Below, one piece after another: positions 44,036 to 56,251 of a stretch of DNA of 64,000 bases. The first letter of the stretch is position 1. The number at the start of each line of letters is the position of its first letter. A model generated the notes under the pieces. It worked only from the letters and a program-made list of their open reading frames with translations. It was not told the origin of the DNA and did not search any database. Source of the DNA: Heterotrichella gracilis (lineage: Eukaryota > Sar > Xanthophyceae > Tribonematales > Xanthonemataceae); assembly GCA_032358255.1 (NCBI GenBank), contig JAULBX010028935.1, forward strand, positions 1 through 64,000, given 5' to 3'. A program made the position numbers and the translations under genes.

Positions 44036-45246
44036 TTACTCATAGGAGTGCAGTTCATGCCAAAGTTGTGGGTGATGGTGTGGTGTCAGATTGAGATAGT
44101 AATGGTCGCCCATAGCATTGCTGAGAGTGGTTTCGGATTGGCTGTGTTGGATGCCGCGCCACAAAGCATGGCCTGGATTTGTTGATAGGATCGGTCCATC
44201 CACATGTGCATGCAGTATGTGTGGATATATTTGAAATGGTTGATTGATTCCGTGCATGATGATGCCGCCAGTGATGTCAAGCAGCGACGTTTGTTACAAA
44301 CAAAATAAAGGACAACAGTTTTGAGCAAAGGCATTGCAATTAGACAAAATCCAAATTCTAATACAGCAATCATAAGCTGGTGTTACTGAGCTCTGAACTT
44401 GAATCAATTTTACGGCGGTGTACCCCTGCGTAGTCACCATGGCAAGTTGCTTTGTAATGATGATCTCTGACTCAATAGACAATAATTTTAAAAGCACAGC
44501 TGCAGTCCTCCCAGCAAGAAACCACAAACCCCTCTGTTGAGGAGGTCTATAACCAAGTTGGAAGGGCGTGCAGAGCCTAGAAAGCGCACACGGTACAGCT
44601 GTAGGGATGGAGCAGCAGTCATAAAAAACAACGCCGTCCACATCCAAATGTTATTGTAGGACACTGGCAGGGAATCACCCCACCCCCAAAATGATCACCC
44701 AGTGGGGTGGCACACAAAAATGCTTTTCAAAAATCTTGCTCTTCACCACCACCACGCTGCCCTCTCAATACACTCTCCAGTACCCCGCTATGCATGGGTC
44801 AAGCTGAGGAGAACAGGTCAACCGCGCCTCAATGCATCTGTTCGCTATCCGACACAATGTGGCACACTCTCCACGCTTGCCCAACCTCTGCTCTCAAATC
44901 CCGCGCCTGCACATTCAAAGCCGCCATCATAAACGCCGGAAGGCGTAGTCAGCAGCGTATGGGGTCTGCATGCGTTGCAACAGACATGACGATACACTAC
45001 ATGAACGCGATGTTGTTTTCAGAAAGTACCTGCTGCCATACCATGCAAAGGGGTGGTTGTCTTCTACAGAGACAAAGTGTCTGTGAACAAAGAGATGGAA
45101 TGGGATTCAATTACTTTTAAGACCCTGTTTAGGATAAAGGGTTTTTGGTTTTAAATCAAAGTTTTATGGAGTACTACTATCTGAAGCGCACCTGTATCCT
45201 TCAGTGAAAGCCAACACTGGTTTTACAGCATGCCAACATCACTCAC
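44036..45246. other. Region with minus-strand coding scraps
   Basis: On the minus strand, 45079-44927 is open after an acceptor-like TTCACAG and reads FVSVEDNHPFAWYGSRYFLK near its start. Just below it an ATG at about 44931 opens a short frame (MMAALNVQARDLRAEVGQAW...). These read like protein but cannot be joined in phase, and may be remnants of a mobile element. The rest holds nothing recognisable. Confidence 0.28.
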
Positions 45247-45374
45247 CACAAACCCTCCATCCGTCCAACATGCCTGCGTCGGTACCTGACCACCGTGAAG
45301 ACCTTCCCCAGGGCCTGTATCATACATCGGATGTTGTCTGTCATTGGCCAGCGCGCTTGGTCTTCTGCCTCCAT
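45247..45374 (-). CDS. Possible coding exon, unknown
   Basis: An ATG at 45374 opens 42 codons (MEAEDQARWPMTDNIRCMIQ, then ALGKVFTVVRYRRRH) that end at a good donor TG|GTGAGT. The composition is clearly protein-like. No matching downstream exon in phase was found; the open stretch at 45079-44927 would create a stop if joined directly. It is either a first exon of a gene not otherwise visible or a remnant. Confidence 0.32.
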
Positions 45375-45479
45375 GTCCCTGCACACAAGACAATCGCCAG
45401 AGACGCCAGTGCTGCTCAATCTTTGCTTTTGTCGATGGCCACAGCTTACTTTCCTCCAACGGTCGACCCAGCCGTTGGC

Positions 45480-45680
45480 TCAGCACCTGAGTTTGAGTTG
45501 AGTCTTGAGTTCAACTAAGCAAGGGGTCGCAGGTTCGAATCCGAAGGGCAGCGATATTTTTCGAATTTCCCTGAACTTTGCGACGGGATAAAATGGGTAG
45601 CACGAAAGTGCGGTAAGCGGCACGACTGGTTGGCCACCATCTGCCACACTGGAAACGGTGTCAGTTAAGCCTTGGCTCCA
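45480..45680 (+). mobile_element. Candidate tRNA-derived SINE
   Basis: Contains a perfect B-box GGTTCGAATCC (45532-45542) after GGTCGCA but no matching T-stem, so it is not a working tRNA gene. It is followed by a 100-base non-coding body (GGGTAGCACGAAAGTGCGG...). This layout fits an old tRNA-derived SINE. A second copy was not found in the window, so the call is weak. Confidence 0.28.
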
Positions 45681-45889
45681 GGACTGGGGTGAGGCATACC
45701 CAGACATGATAACCTGGCTTCGAAGCTGGAAAGCAAATACTTACTTACAGCTTGCTTGCGCTTCGTCTTCACCTCATAGTCTGTGGATGCTGGAGTGAAA
45801 TAAATGGACAAATAAATAATGATTAACTTAAATATTACGCAGCCTTGTCCTTGAACCAACAAGACCTCATTGTGCATGGGATCAACAGG

Positions 45890-48800
45890 TGGTTCAAAGT
45901 GTGCCAGGAAAGAGCTGCAGCCAGTGGCACCGCATGTGCAAAAAGGACTGCTTATCTGGCTGCATTTCTGGAATGCATGTAACTAACTGACTGTGCTTGA
46001 ACAGGCCTGAGTGACATGAGCCAGAGACAGCAGCAGTGCGTCCCGCAGCTGGAGTGGAAACATAAATGAGTAAATAAATATCCACGCGGCTTATTCTCGA
46101 AAAGGCTGGAGAGGCACCGGCCACCGAGAGCAGCAGTGCATCCCGCAGAGAGGGGGTGGTGCCGTGAATCGCAGTGGAGGGAATTCCAATCGCAATAAGA
46201 GGACTGCGTCTGAGCTCATAGCTCCATATACTGCGGGGTTTTGGAGTCCAGTGCCTGAATTCACCAGCAGGGTTGACCAGCAGGGTACCACAGGGTGAAT
46301 GCTGCCACAGGAAACCAATAACCCGCACTGTATTCAACTGTGAGCTCAGCCACCGCCATTTCATCGCCATTCAATTTACCAGAATTTAATACGGATGCTG
46401 GTACTTACACATCAGTGCTCCAGCCTGCAGGCGGCTGGGCAGGCTCCCGAGCACATGCGGAATTGGGAGGATGCCGGCTGGGCTGATGCCAGGCAGCTGG
46501 GCTGATGCCAGGCAGCTGGGCTGCCGCTGTGATGCGGGACTTTGGCCACAGCAGTCTGGCAAGAGCTAATGGACAACCCTCCAGTTTTGCAATGTGTGAG
46601 GGAGCCTGCCCAGCCGTCTTGCAGGGTGCAGAACTGACGGAGCAGTACCAGCAACGCCCCAGCGCCATAATAACGCAGTGCACCCAGCTGAGCGCTCAAC
46701 TGCATCTCTGTTACCGCCATTGACATATCTCCCTTAAATATTCCCCCCAGGAATGTATATACAATTTCATATACTTACATGTGTTTCAGCGAGACAGCCG
46801 CATTAGCAGTCTGGCGCGAGCATGTAGGACAGAATGCTACACAGGATCCCTGCACATCAGGATCAGATGCTACACATGATGTTGTTTACAATTAAGCAGG
46901 CTGCGCATGGGACATTGCCTTACCTCCCAGGTGACGACTGCTCACTTGGGGAGGCTCCTGGGCCCAGTATCTGCAGCACATTGGGATCTCAGGCGCCAGT
47001 ACCCTGCAGTGCACTCAGATCTGCACTCAGCCGCAGCCTTGTTTCACGCACGTTATAAACATGAACAGCTGACCATAGGACATGAACAAAATATATAATA
47101 ATTACAAGAAAATAAGAAGATAAGTTAAATCGTCTTAGGTTTAAACAAATACGATGATTTTTTTCCAAATTTAATTCACCTTAGCAAAAAAACAAATAAA
47201 ACAAATCAAATATTAAACGATGGCTGCCATGCATGGCCTGTGAAAATTGCCAAGGACACTGAGCAGCAGTGATTGTCACAGCAAGGCACTGGCGGTAGTT
47301 GTAAGAAAATCTATCTTCATCCACCAAGTCATCGATGCCTTTCCGAAGTCGTGCCATGTACCAGTGTTCAGGGTCCCCAAGCAGGATATCACAAAGACCT
47401 CGACAACGTGAAGATGTCAATGACTTGGCCAAGGAAGGGGATCCAGCACGCCATTGCCACCACCACACCCTTGCCACTGCATGCATGATCTCAGCCATGA
47501 ACTCAGCCGCCGCCACTTCATCGCCATTCAATTTACCACCATTAACAAGGATGCTGGTACTTGCCCATCAGTGCTCCAGCCTGCAGGTGGTCGGGGAGAC
47601 TTCAGAGCAATTGGTGGAAGTGGAGGGTGCCGGCTGGGCTATTGCCAGACCGCTGGGCCCAGCCTGTTGCTGTGATACAGAACTCCGATCCCAGCGGTCT
47701 GGCGACTAGCAAGCTGACATCCTTATTTTCCATCGAATGCCCGGGAACTCCAAAGCCACATGCAGGTTGGACCACTCATGGAGCACTGATGGCGTGGTAC
47801 GGTTTTAGGGTTTTGAACTAAATTAGGGCGGATATGCAGGGCTGCGGCTGAGCTCGTAGCAGCACGTGCTTTGGGGTTCTGGAGCTAATTTTTTTGAAAT
47901 CACAGCAGGGTTGACCAGCAGGGTGACCACAGGGTGGGTTCAAGAAAGAACTCGAGAAACCCGCAGTGTACGCAGTCGTGAACTCAGCTGCAGCCCTGAT
48001 GCCGCCATTGGAACCGCAGCCATTGATGTGCTCCTGATGGCTGCGCGTTCAGTGCTCCAGCCTGCAGGCGGCTGGGCAGGCTCCCGAGCAAATTGCGGAA
48101 CTGGGAGGGTGTCCGCTGGGCTGTTGCCAGGTCGCTGTGATGCCAAACTCCGGCCACATCGGTCTGGCAAGAGCTAGTGAAAGACCTCCAGATCCACCAG
48201 ATGCTTGGGAACCTGCCCAGCCAAGTTGCAGGCTGCAGAACTGACGGCGCGGTATCAACACCACTCAAGCGCCAGAACCCCGCTATGCACTCAGCTGTGA
48301 GCTGCAGCCCTGTTACTGCGATTGGCATATTGAAATAAAAACTATTTACTTAATGACGTGCATTTTAGCAATACAGCCATATTAGCAGTCTGGCCCAAGG
48401 CATGTAGGACAGAATGCTACATGATATTTTCAAATTCTAATCAAATAGGCTGTGCATGGGACATTGACTTACCTCCGAGGCGACAGCTTCTGGGCACATT
48501 GCGGAACTGGAGGATGTTGGCTGGACTGATGCCAGCTTGCTGTGGCATCATATACGCATTCCAGCGGCAGCCCAGGGGCCTGGCAAGTCACCAGATTGAT
48601 GGGATGCCACTGGTATGCGGAACTCACGCAACAGCAGGCTGATCTCATCCATGCTGACACCCTCCAGTTCCGCCAGATGCTGGGGAGGCTGCCACTTGTA
48701 GGCTGGAGTACTGATGGAGCACTTAGTGGCGCAGTATCAGCAGGACAGTACCATCTCACTCGCCAGTACCCTGCAGTGCAGTGTGATATACCCTCAGCCG

Positions 48801-49220
48801 CAGCCTTGTCCCCGCAGGTTATAATTGTTAAACAGGCTGAGCACGTGACATGGCTACCTCCAAGATGAAATACATACAGAAAGTACAAAAATTCGAATTT
48901 AATACGCCTTAGAAAACACAAAGTTCACAAAGTTCAAAGGCTGCCGTTAGTACCTGCCATGCATGGCTTGGGGAAATTGCCAAGGGCACTGAGCAGCAGT
49001 GACTGCTCCAGCTACAGCAAGGCAGTGGCGGTAGCTGTAACAAAAGCCCCCTAATTCCTCCAAGTCATCGGTATCTCCACTTTGCTGGGATCTTCTGGAG
49101 TCGTGCTGTGTCCAAATGTTCAGAGACCCTGCACAAGACCGATCATGACACCAAAATAATCTCAACAAAGTGAAGATGTTATGACGTGAGCAGGGAAGAG
49201 GACCCTGCACATCCAATTGC
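45890..49220. repeat. Cluster of diverged long repeat units
   Basis: Several blocks recur two to four times. TGCTCCAGCCTGCAGGCGGC-type blocks lie at about 46417, 47571, 48053 and, weaker, 48700. GTAGGACAGAATGCTACA blocks lie at about 46826 and 48404, each followed by GGGACATTG(C/A)CTTACCTCC. CTGCCATGCATGGC...ATTGCCAAGG blocks lie at about 47223 and 48955. Order is largely kept, so this looks like repeated insertion or tandem duplication of one element about 1.6 kb long. On the minus strand, 47531-47181 and 49216-48947 share a protein-like ending (YRQCLAV..TAAQCPWQF.QAMHG), so the element may once have been coding. Confidence 0.6.
46479..46520. repeat. 21-nt exact tandem duplication
   Basis: GCTGATGCCAGGCAGCTGGG occurs twice back to back inside one of the long repeat units. 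Confidence 0.85.
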
Positions 49221-49623
49221 CACTACCACACCGCTGCCACTGGTGCACGGCGTCACTGGCAACCGCCCTGCCATGCATGCATGATCGAATGCGCTGCTGG
49301 TCATGTGCGCCCCTAGGGACATGCTGCCCCTGGGCAACTTCAACAGCAATCTTACTGCCCCTGCAAAAGGACAATAGTGGAGAGGCGTTAGGGACAGGAG
49401 GATGCCAGAGCATGCAGCGGTGCCCGGCAAATGGAGACCACATGCACTGGGCCCTTAGTCCACGCCAAGGCACCTTCGCACTGCACTCGACCACTGCAAC
49501 CCTGTAGATTTACGCAAGTGCAGCAGCCCATGTCTGAGCCATTGCACATACAGGTAAAATACACCACCCATAAGCACCACACAACCACCAGCAATGCATG
49601 CGATGCCATCCCTGCACCCTCAC

Positions 49624-49784
49624 TTGTTGTTCCACTTGAGCGCCACCGCCTGCAGCGAGCCCAGCCCCTGATGCAGGCTGCCCGCCTCCACCAGCTGGTT
49701 CACCACCAGGGTGCGCTCGGGACAGAAGGACACGCCCAGCAGCTGGACCAGGTAGGGGCTGGTGCACGACTGGAGGGCGGCAAC
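49624..49784 (-). CDS. Lone protein-kinase exon (TKL-like N-lobe)
   Basis: An exon with acceptor CTCAAG (49785) and donor AACAA|GTGAGG encodes about 53 residues. VAALQSCTSPYLVQLLGVSF matches the end of helix C and the following strand of Tyr-kinase-like (TKL) Ser/Thr kinases, and LVVNQLVEAGSLHQGL matches the hinge. The next residues (VALKWNNK) fit the start of helix E. The upstream Gly-rich loop and Lys and the downstream HRD and DFG motifs were not found nearby, where repeats dominate. It is probably a truncated or pseudogene copy, or a gene with very long introns. Confidence 0.6.
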
Positions 49785-52538
49785 CTTGAGGGGAAGGGTG
49801 GGGGGTGGGGTGAGCAAGGTGGTGTAATGTGATGCGGCTGGTGAGCACGGGACTCTGTGTACATGCGTGCAGGCATTGCGCGTTAGTGCGCAGCTGCGGC
49901 CTGGTGCAAACACGTACTGGAATCTAGCCAAAACCAACTGGGCTCCTACAGAATTTGTTTAGATAGAAAATATCGAATTACTCGATCCAATGAATTTTAA
50001 ACTATTATACACCATACACCATAAAATTAAAATTTTTATGACATTCATCTCCCCAGATCTACCGTATACAAAAAACGATCCACCCCATTAGCTGTTTCGT
50101 CCAATTATTTACCAGCTTCAAGACACAATTTTTACCAATCCTCCCTGCAATATCAGTAGTAAACCTTGACATGTTGGGAATTGAATTCGCTGACTCCGGA
50201 TTTACAGTGTATCACTCAACACGCTGCGTGCGCGGCAGCATGCTAATGTGGAGGTGCTTCACACGACCCCAGCGCAATGCTTGGACCACTGGCAAATGAT
50301 TAAAGTTCAGAATGGAGGACAACAGTGATTAGTACCACGCAAGCTCCCCAGTCTTGGAGAAGAGGACAGACTTTGACACAGCTTCTGTGTGACAACTGGC
50401 ATGCCAGGGATCCATACACTTCAAATTGCGCCACTCTGTGGATGGTGACCTCTGGTGGCACCACTGCGTCACTGGCAAGCCTTTTGGAACTGAACCACCT
50501 GTCCTCTAGTTCCAGGTGGGTAGTCACTGCCCCTGGTGTCACTAATAGGAAGGCTCCCTGCGCAGTCAGGCACCACCAGGGGGTAATCAGTGGGAGCGGT
50601 CGAGTACCCAACGGCAGCAGCGGTCGAGTACCCAACGGATATCACCCATGGGGAGCTGAAGACATGGACTGGTGAGGCAGCCTGCTGAGCAGGTTCAACG
50701 CCCGACCAGGAAAAACAATGTTGAGTGATGTGGCAGACCCTCACGCACACCGTCAGACTGTGGCACATACGGGCCGACTGGCTGGCCCATCACTACGCTC
50801 AGTGAGCTGATTTGAGTTGCCCAAAGTTGAACCCACATCCTCACAAGGTCTCGAGTTGTGCCTACTTTCATACCGAAAGATGTGGTTCACCCATGTAGCT
50901 GTGAGTATATCTTAGATAGCCCGACCGTTGCCGCAACTGGCAGTGGCACCCCCCCTGTGCAGCTGAAAACACACACTGTGCAATGGCTGCATGCAACAGC
51001 CGGTACGTACCGCAAACAAAGACAACAGCCACTTCAAGGAAGGGAGGCTGAGCCTCCATGCTCGTCAGTGACACGCCACCCACACTTTGCAAGCTGCTCA
51101 GCAGAGTACAACGTTGATCAGGCCCTGTCACTGTGACACTCACGTTGGGTACTCAACAGACGCCTGCCCATGTGCAACAGAGAGGATGCCTTGTGGAGCT
51201 TGAAGTCGTAAACATGCCAGAAGTGCTCGACAAGCAAGTTGTTACAACCTCATATGAGCCGCCAAAAAGTCGCCTGGTGCTTGCAGCATGTTGTCTAGTA
51301 CATTGCTGCATTATCCCCCTTGCAATTTTATCTGTGTTTTCCAAGTGGGCACCACCGTGGCTGAAGGAGTTTGATAGCTGGAGTCAGACAGGATGACTCC
51401 AGTCAGACTCAGGCTTTAGAGTCATGGAGGCTGGATAAAAGGTGGAGCTGTGTACACTATAGCAAGCCGCTGTGTACAATGCATCTGACTTGCAGCTGCT
51501 TGTTTGCTCAGTGTCAGCTGCGTTAACCTGGCCCAGCGGCATTGTGCCAAGCTTGGCACACCCACAAGGCAGCCGTTAAGGCTTACACTACCCACAAGGC
51601 AGCCGCTAAGGCTTACACAAAGACACACCTACGCCTGCAGCAGTCAAGGGCTCATTATGCCCATGCCAGCGCTGTGCATGCAAGACACAGCGCCTCTTCA
51701 GCGCACACATTCAAAGCCCTAACTTAGAGTCTTGGCCCAAGCCTTGCTGCCAAAGTCAATTGCAATCTGCCATGCATGGGAGCATTACATTGGCTATAGC
51801 ATAGCGTGCCGTTGACTGCGGTGCTCCACCTTGGCATGCCCATCCTGGGCAATCAGGTGCCGCCGCTGGCGATTCCATCCAATGTTTCCTCTGGCCGAGG
51901 GTATATAACATTATAAAACCTGGTACCCTCGCTGAAATGGGCTAGGGTACGCCCGGCACTGTCAGTGCGGAGTTTGACCCTGTAAGACCTGATCAACACA
52001 ACCTGATCAATGCCACCACCCATGGCAACGGCTGCCCCAGCTTACTCACGCATGCATGGCCAAAGGAGTCCCAAAATTGCCAAGTAAAAACTGTGTTTCG
52101 AAGTGGGCATTGTCCTATAATTGAGACATAGGCGATGCCTGATTCTTGACATGCCTCTGCAGATACTGCTTCATGAACCCGAACTGTACAAGTGATTAAT
52201 ATCAATATAAATTATTGATATGATATGTTGGAGAAAAGAAGTCCATCACGCAGTAATGGGGAAGGAATTCCTGTGACAGCCCTGGTCAAAATAAAATTCA
52301 AAGAATTGGCTCCTTGGACTCAATTTCATAACACGGTAGGTCACCACCAAGCTGGCAATAGGTACTGGTTCATGACAAGCCCTTTCTGGTGGTCACCATC
52401 ACCAAAAAATAAACTGTCAGCGAGACCTAGGATGAATTTCAAGAAAATTCTAAACATTGTCACTGATCATGTCACCAAATGTAATCTGATTGTTTACAAC
52501 CTCTTGCCCAAATGCGCCAGCCGCAGTGCAGCGGGGCC
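49785..52538. other. Region without clear genes
   Basis: AT-rich at 49950-50250. Two exact copies of GGTCGAGTACCCAACGG lie at about 50597 and 50619. An open plus frame at 51133-51396 (with CLVELEVVNMPEVLDKQVV and LVHCCIIPLAILSVF) reads partly like protein but has no family or splice context. CCCACAAGGCAGCCG(T/C)TAAGG is duplicated at about 51565-51620. TATCAATA/TATTGATA forms a small palindrome at about 52201-52221. Confidence 0.35.
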
Positions 52539-55500
52539 TCAGTCCATTGCCTCCAGTAGCCTCCTTGTGGACAGCTTCTGCGGCTGTGTCAAGTGCCCAT
52601 CCCGCAGCAACCTGCACTTTTCCGGCTTCGAGTTCACCCAACCTGCTCTTGGGGAGTGGCCAGCAGCCTGTGATCCACTGTCGGAGGCAGGAGCACCATC
52701 TGGCTTGCTGGCGTCTGGGCCCAGTGGATGGGGCGCTGTGTTGAGCGTGAACCATTCTGCGCTCATTTGCTGGGCAGTGACCATGATGGACTCGTTGAGC
52801 TCGTACTGCAAGTGGGGAGAGGGTTGTTGAGCGCATGTGCTATGCATGAAACCGTCGCTGGCACATGACATTCATGGCATGCACTACCACGGCCACCTTT
52901 TGCTTTTCACATGCGTGTCCCATGCTCCACCTTCCCCCATGCCAGTTCACTCGCAGTATGGACTGGACACCTCAGCCTGCATGCACCACGCACCGCATAT
53001 CTGGCCAGCGGGAGGTCATTGGCATCCAGGCCGTAGGGGTCCTCCAGCTCAATTGCGGCAATGAACAGCGCCCAGTATGCAAACATGGCCAGGAATGTCA
53101 TGACCAGCGCCAGCGCCACGTGCTGCGCCGCCATGACGCACACCGCGGGGAAGCACACCGCCAGCACCAGGATGAGGAACAGGTTGGCTTGCGCCCATGT
53201 GAAGGGGAAGGGGTGGGTGGAGATCATGCTGCGGGAGGGGAAAAGCATGTGTTCCAGGGCAGTGCTCAACATTGATGCAATGTATGGGATGTGATTGAGC
53301 TGTGTTGTGCATTGTAGGACAATCCCATGGTGTGATTGAGCCAGTTGGCAATGCCTGGATCATGCTTGCACAGGCAATCTGTCTTTGATTGACATCACAG
53401 TACCAAAAAGCGCTACGACGAACAGCACATGCAGCAAAGGACTCTTTCAGAATGCAAGACTTGGCTAGCTACGACTGAGGAATTGCAACGCACTTTGCCC
53501 TGCCCTGCACATGATATGCAATGCACCATACACCAGTTACCAACCAGCAGCATGTGAAGTGACACACATGCGCCATCACCCACTTAAATGGCATCCCTTG
53601 CCATCAAAACGCCAAGACTGGATCACAATGCATCAGGCCGCATGATTGCCACCATCAAAACCTTGCACTCACTTTGCTTGCGTGAAGGACCACCTCGCCT
53701 CCCTGATCACCTGCATGAGGCGCAGCGTGTCGCGCGCAATGGGCACGGGGCTGGTGGCGTGCCAGCGCACGTACCAGCTGCGCATGATCCACGCAATGAC
53801 CATGTCCACGCGGGTGGTGTTCATGTGCGCATCGCTTTCTGGAGCTGCAAGGCGACAAGGCACGCGAGATAATATGGGCTGTTGAGCAAGGTGGCATGGC
53901 ATGTGACATGATATGGTGTGCTGAGGCAGGCCAGCACTGCTGATTGTGGAACCGGAACGAGCAAGCATGCATCACCGTTGATCCATAAGAGTTAGCTTCC
54001 CAGAAGCTACAATTATAGTATGTGCATGATAATGCAACGATCATGCCCTACCTCCTTCCACTCCCTTGCAACCCCCATCACACAGTGCCATCTTCTCCTC
54101 GTCTGATATTCCCCCTATGACTGGGAAGCCATGTGCCAGCTGGAGCAGTGTAGTGCACGTGGTGGGTTGCACAGATCCCTTCTCGGCGTCCGCTAGGGTT
54201 CCTTCAAGAGAACCTGTAGGGTCTTCCTTGGTTTTCCATGGTAGCGCCCACTCTTTGCGGACAGCAAGGTCGTCGTGAGCGCACTGCAATTGTTGCACCG
54301 TCCAGGGTCAATGTATGGTGAACTACTCGTATCAAGATTCACACAGAGTCAAAACTCTGCCTGCAATTGTCTGCTATTGACTAGTCATTGGATCTGAAGA
54401 ATACCAACCTCATTGAATGCTTCGCAGTTCAACCTTGAACAATAGGTACAATCTGGAAATTCAGGTATTGAAAGAGTCTTGGCTTACCAAGCTGGGCGTT
54501 AAAGCCCCTGGCAGATTTGAGTGCTCATACAGGTCATCCAAGCCCATGTCTCCCCTCAGCTGCTTCATCATGAGGGCAAACAGCAGTGAGCACTGGTGTA
54601 CCAGCTGCAGATGGTAGTCCTCAATAGCCTGAACATCCTCAGGCGAAAGCTCAGCCATCTTGGTGGATGTGGTGGCATTGATGAAGCATACCTGCAGCAA
54701 TGGAAAGAACCAACATTTGATGCTTTGCTGAAATCTGAGCAGCCGTTGTGCAATTTTTGAAGTTATGATACAGCGTGGTTGCATTTCTCGAGAGGCTACA
54801 TGCTTGCCAGTGGTGGTGCCACTAGTGCAGTGGCACATTCTGTGGAAATCACCAATGTAAGGTGCTTCGTCCCCTTGTGTATGGATAGACGTGCGCTGAT
54901 GGTGGTGCAGGTTTTGCCAAGAGACTCGAGGTGCACACATGAGTCTATCTTTAGAGGGTTTGTTGGCAAATGACCCCAGTGACATGCGCGGAATTGTGCT
55001 AAAATTATAACAAAGCTTGCCATGAAAGTGGTGGTCGGCATTCCGTGCAGTCACATTTTAATCCCCCCAACGCAACAGTGGGACCAAGACGGTCCCGGAT
55101 AGTATCATATATTCTCAGCAGAGAATGTATTTAGCTGGTACTCTGTAATGACCTCATTCAGTACAATGTGCCGCAGCCAAACAGCGATGTGCAAAGTCCC
55201 CAAACACTACCTCCAAAATATAAAAATGATATTTTAATGTATGTGTAACGTCTGTAAAATTTTGCAACTTATCACTGCACCTTGGTGATTATGCAAGTCA
55301 TGGTTTTCAATTTTATTCACTTCAATGGCCCTCACCTCTGCCACAAACTGGTTGATGCAGCCCACCACCCTCTGCGTGTACACGGCAGCATCCACATAGC
55401 GCCTGTATGAGGTGCTGATGCGGAACACGATGGAGAAGCTGGCAACCACAGCAAACACCTGCAACGGCGGTACACATTTGTACCATAAACCTTCAGAATG

Positions 55501-56251
55501 CTGTGTTGGTTACGCTAAGTTGCGCTGAATACATATGTCTGAAATAGACTTGAACAGCAGCTGCAGTGGAATAAGTGGAAGGCGCAGTGGGTGGTCAAGG
55601 ACCCTGAGGTTCGTTGTTTAAAAGGGCGGGGGCAGGTGCAGCAACCATAACACCAGGATGACAAGCACAGTGCATCATGTAGTTGTTGACATGCCACCCC
55701 AGCTGGCGGATCCTGCAGCTGACATGACGCCTGAGTTTCAAACGGAACACAGGTTGTGAAGATGCACTGCAGCGGTCAGTTACTGCACCTAATGCCGCCC
55801 TGTTTGAGCCCTGCGCCTTCGACATTAACTACAGCACTGGCGCTTTTAAGCCGGTGCAAACATGTGTTAGGGATGATGTGCAGTGGAATGGATTGGATTG
55901 AAGTGGAATGCAATGGAGCGGAATGACTGCAAGTGCCTGGCGAAAGGGCCAAAGGACAAGGTTTGCAGCATAGCCCATATCTTATCTTTGCTAGTGCAGC
56001 TGGAGGGAACAAACAAACGCTCAAGCGGCTTGCATCCCAGTGCAGATAGACCTGCAGGGTTAAGAGAGGGACCTGATACTGACCTGGAAGGCGTCCTTCA
56101 TCCCCAGGTGGTCGTGGTCTACATAGTACCATAGCATTGCCGTGAGGGCTGTTGATGGAAGTGAAGCCACTGCCGCCTTGGGAAAGGTGGAGCCATACAG
56201 CCGAAACAGTATGGGCAAACCAAGATAGGAAGAGGTGTCGTAGGTGATCAT
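52539..56251 (-). CDS. Bestrophin-like anion channel, copy A
   Basis: Seven exons join in phase to 466 aa: 56251-56084, 55458-55336, 54691-54488, 54283-54052, 53844-53673, 53228-52994 and 52805-52539 (TGA). The ATG at 56251 gives MITYDTSSYLGLPILFRLYG, which matches the usual bestrophin start, so there is no added transit peptide. Further family features are the SFSIVFRISTSYRRYVDA segment, HPFPFTWAQ, two hydrophobic segments in exon 6, and IELEDPYGLDANDLPL, the conserved acidic motif after the last membrane helix. A variable insertion (exons 3-4, about residues 98-240) is longer than in most bestrophins. The family forms pentameric Cl-/HCO3- channels; in algae, thylakoid members feed the CO2-concentrating mechanism, but this copy shows no plastid signal. 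It faces its paralogue head to head. Confidence 0.88.

Noticed and set aside
44707-45120. 137-codon plus-strand frame
   Set aside because: Cys/His/Ser-rich composition without any pattern; the minus strand here reads more like protein.
45500-45560. tRNA gene suggested by GGTTCGAATCC
   Set aside because: The flanking bases do not form a T-stem; kept only as a weak SINE candidate.
52225-52830. 201-codon plus-strand frame
   Set aside because: Antisense to the last exon of bestrophin A, which joins in phase and matches copy B.
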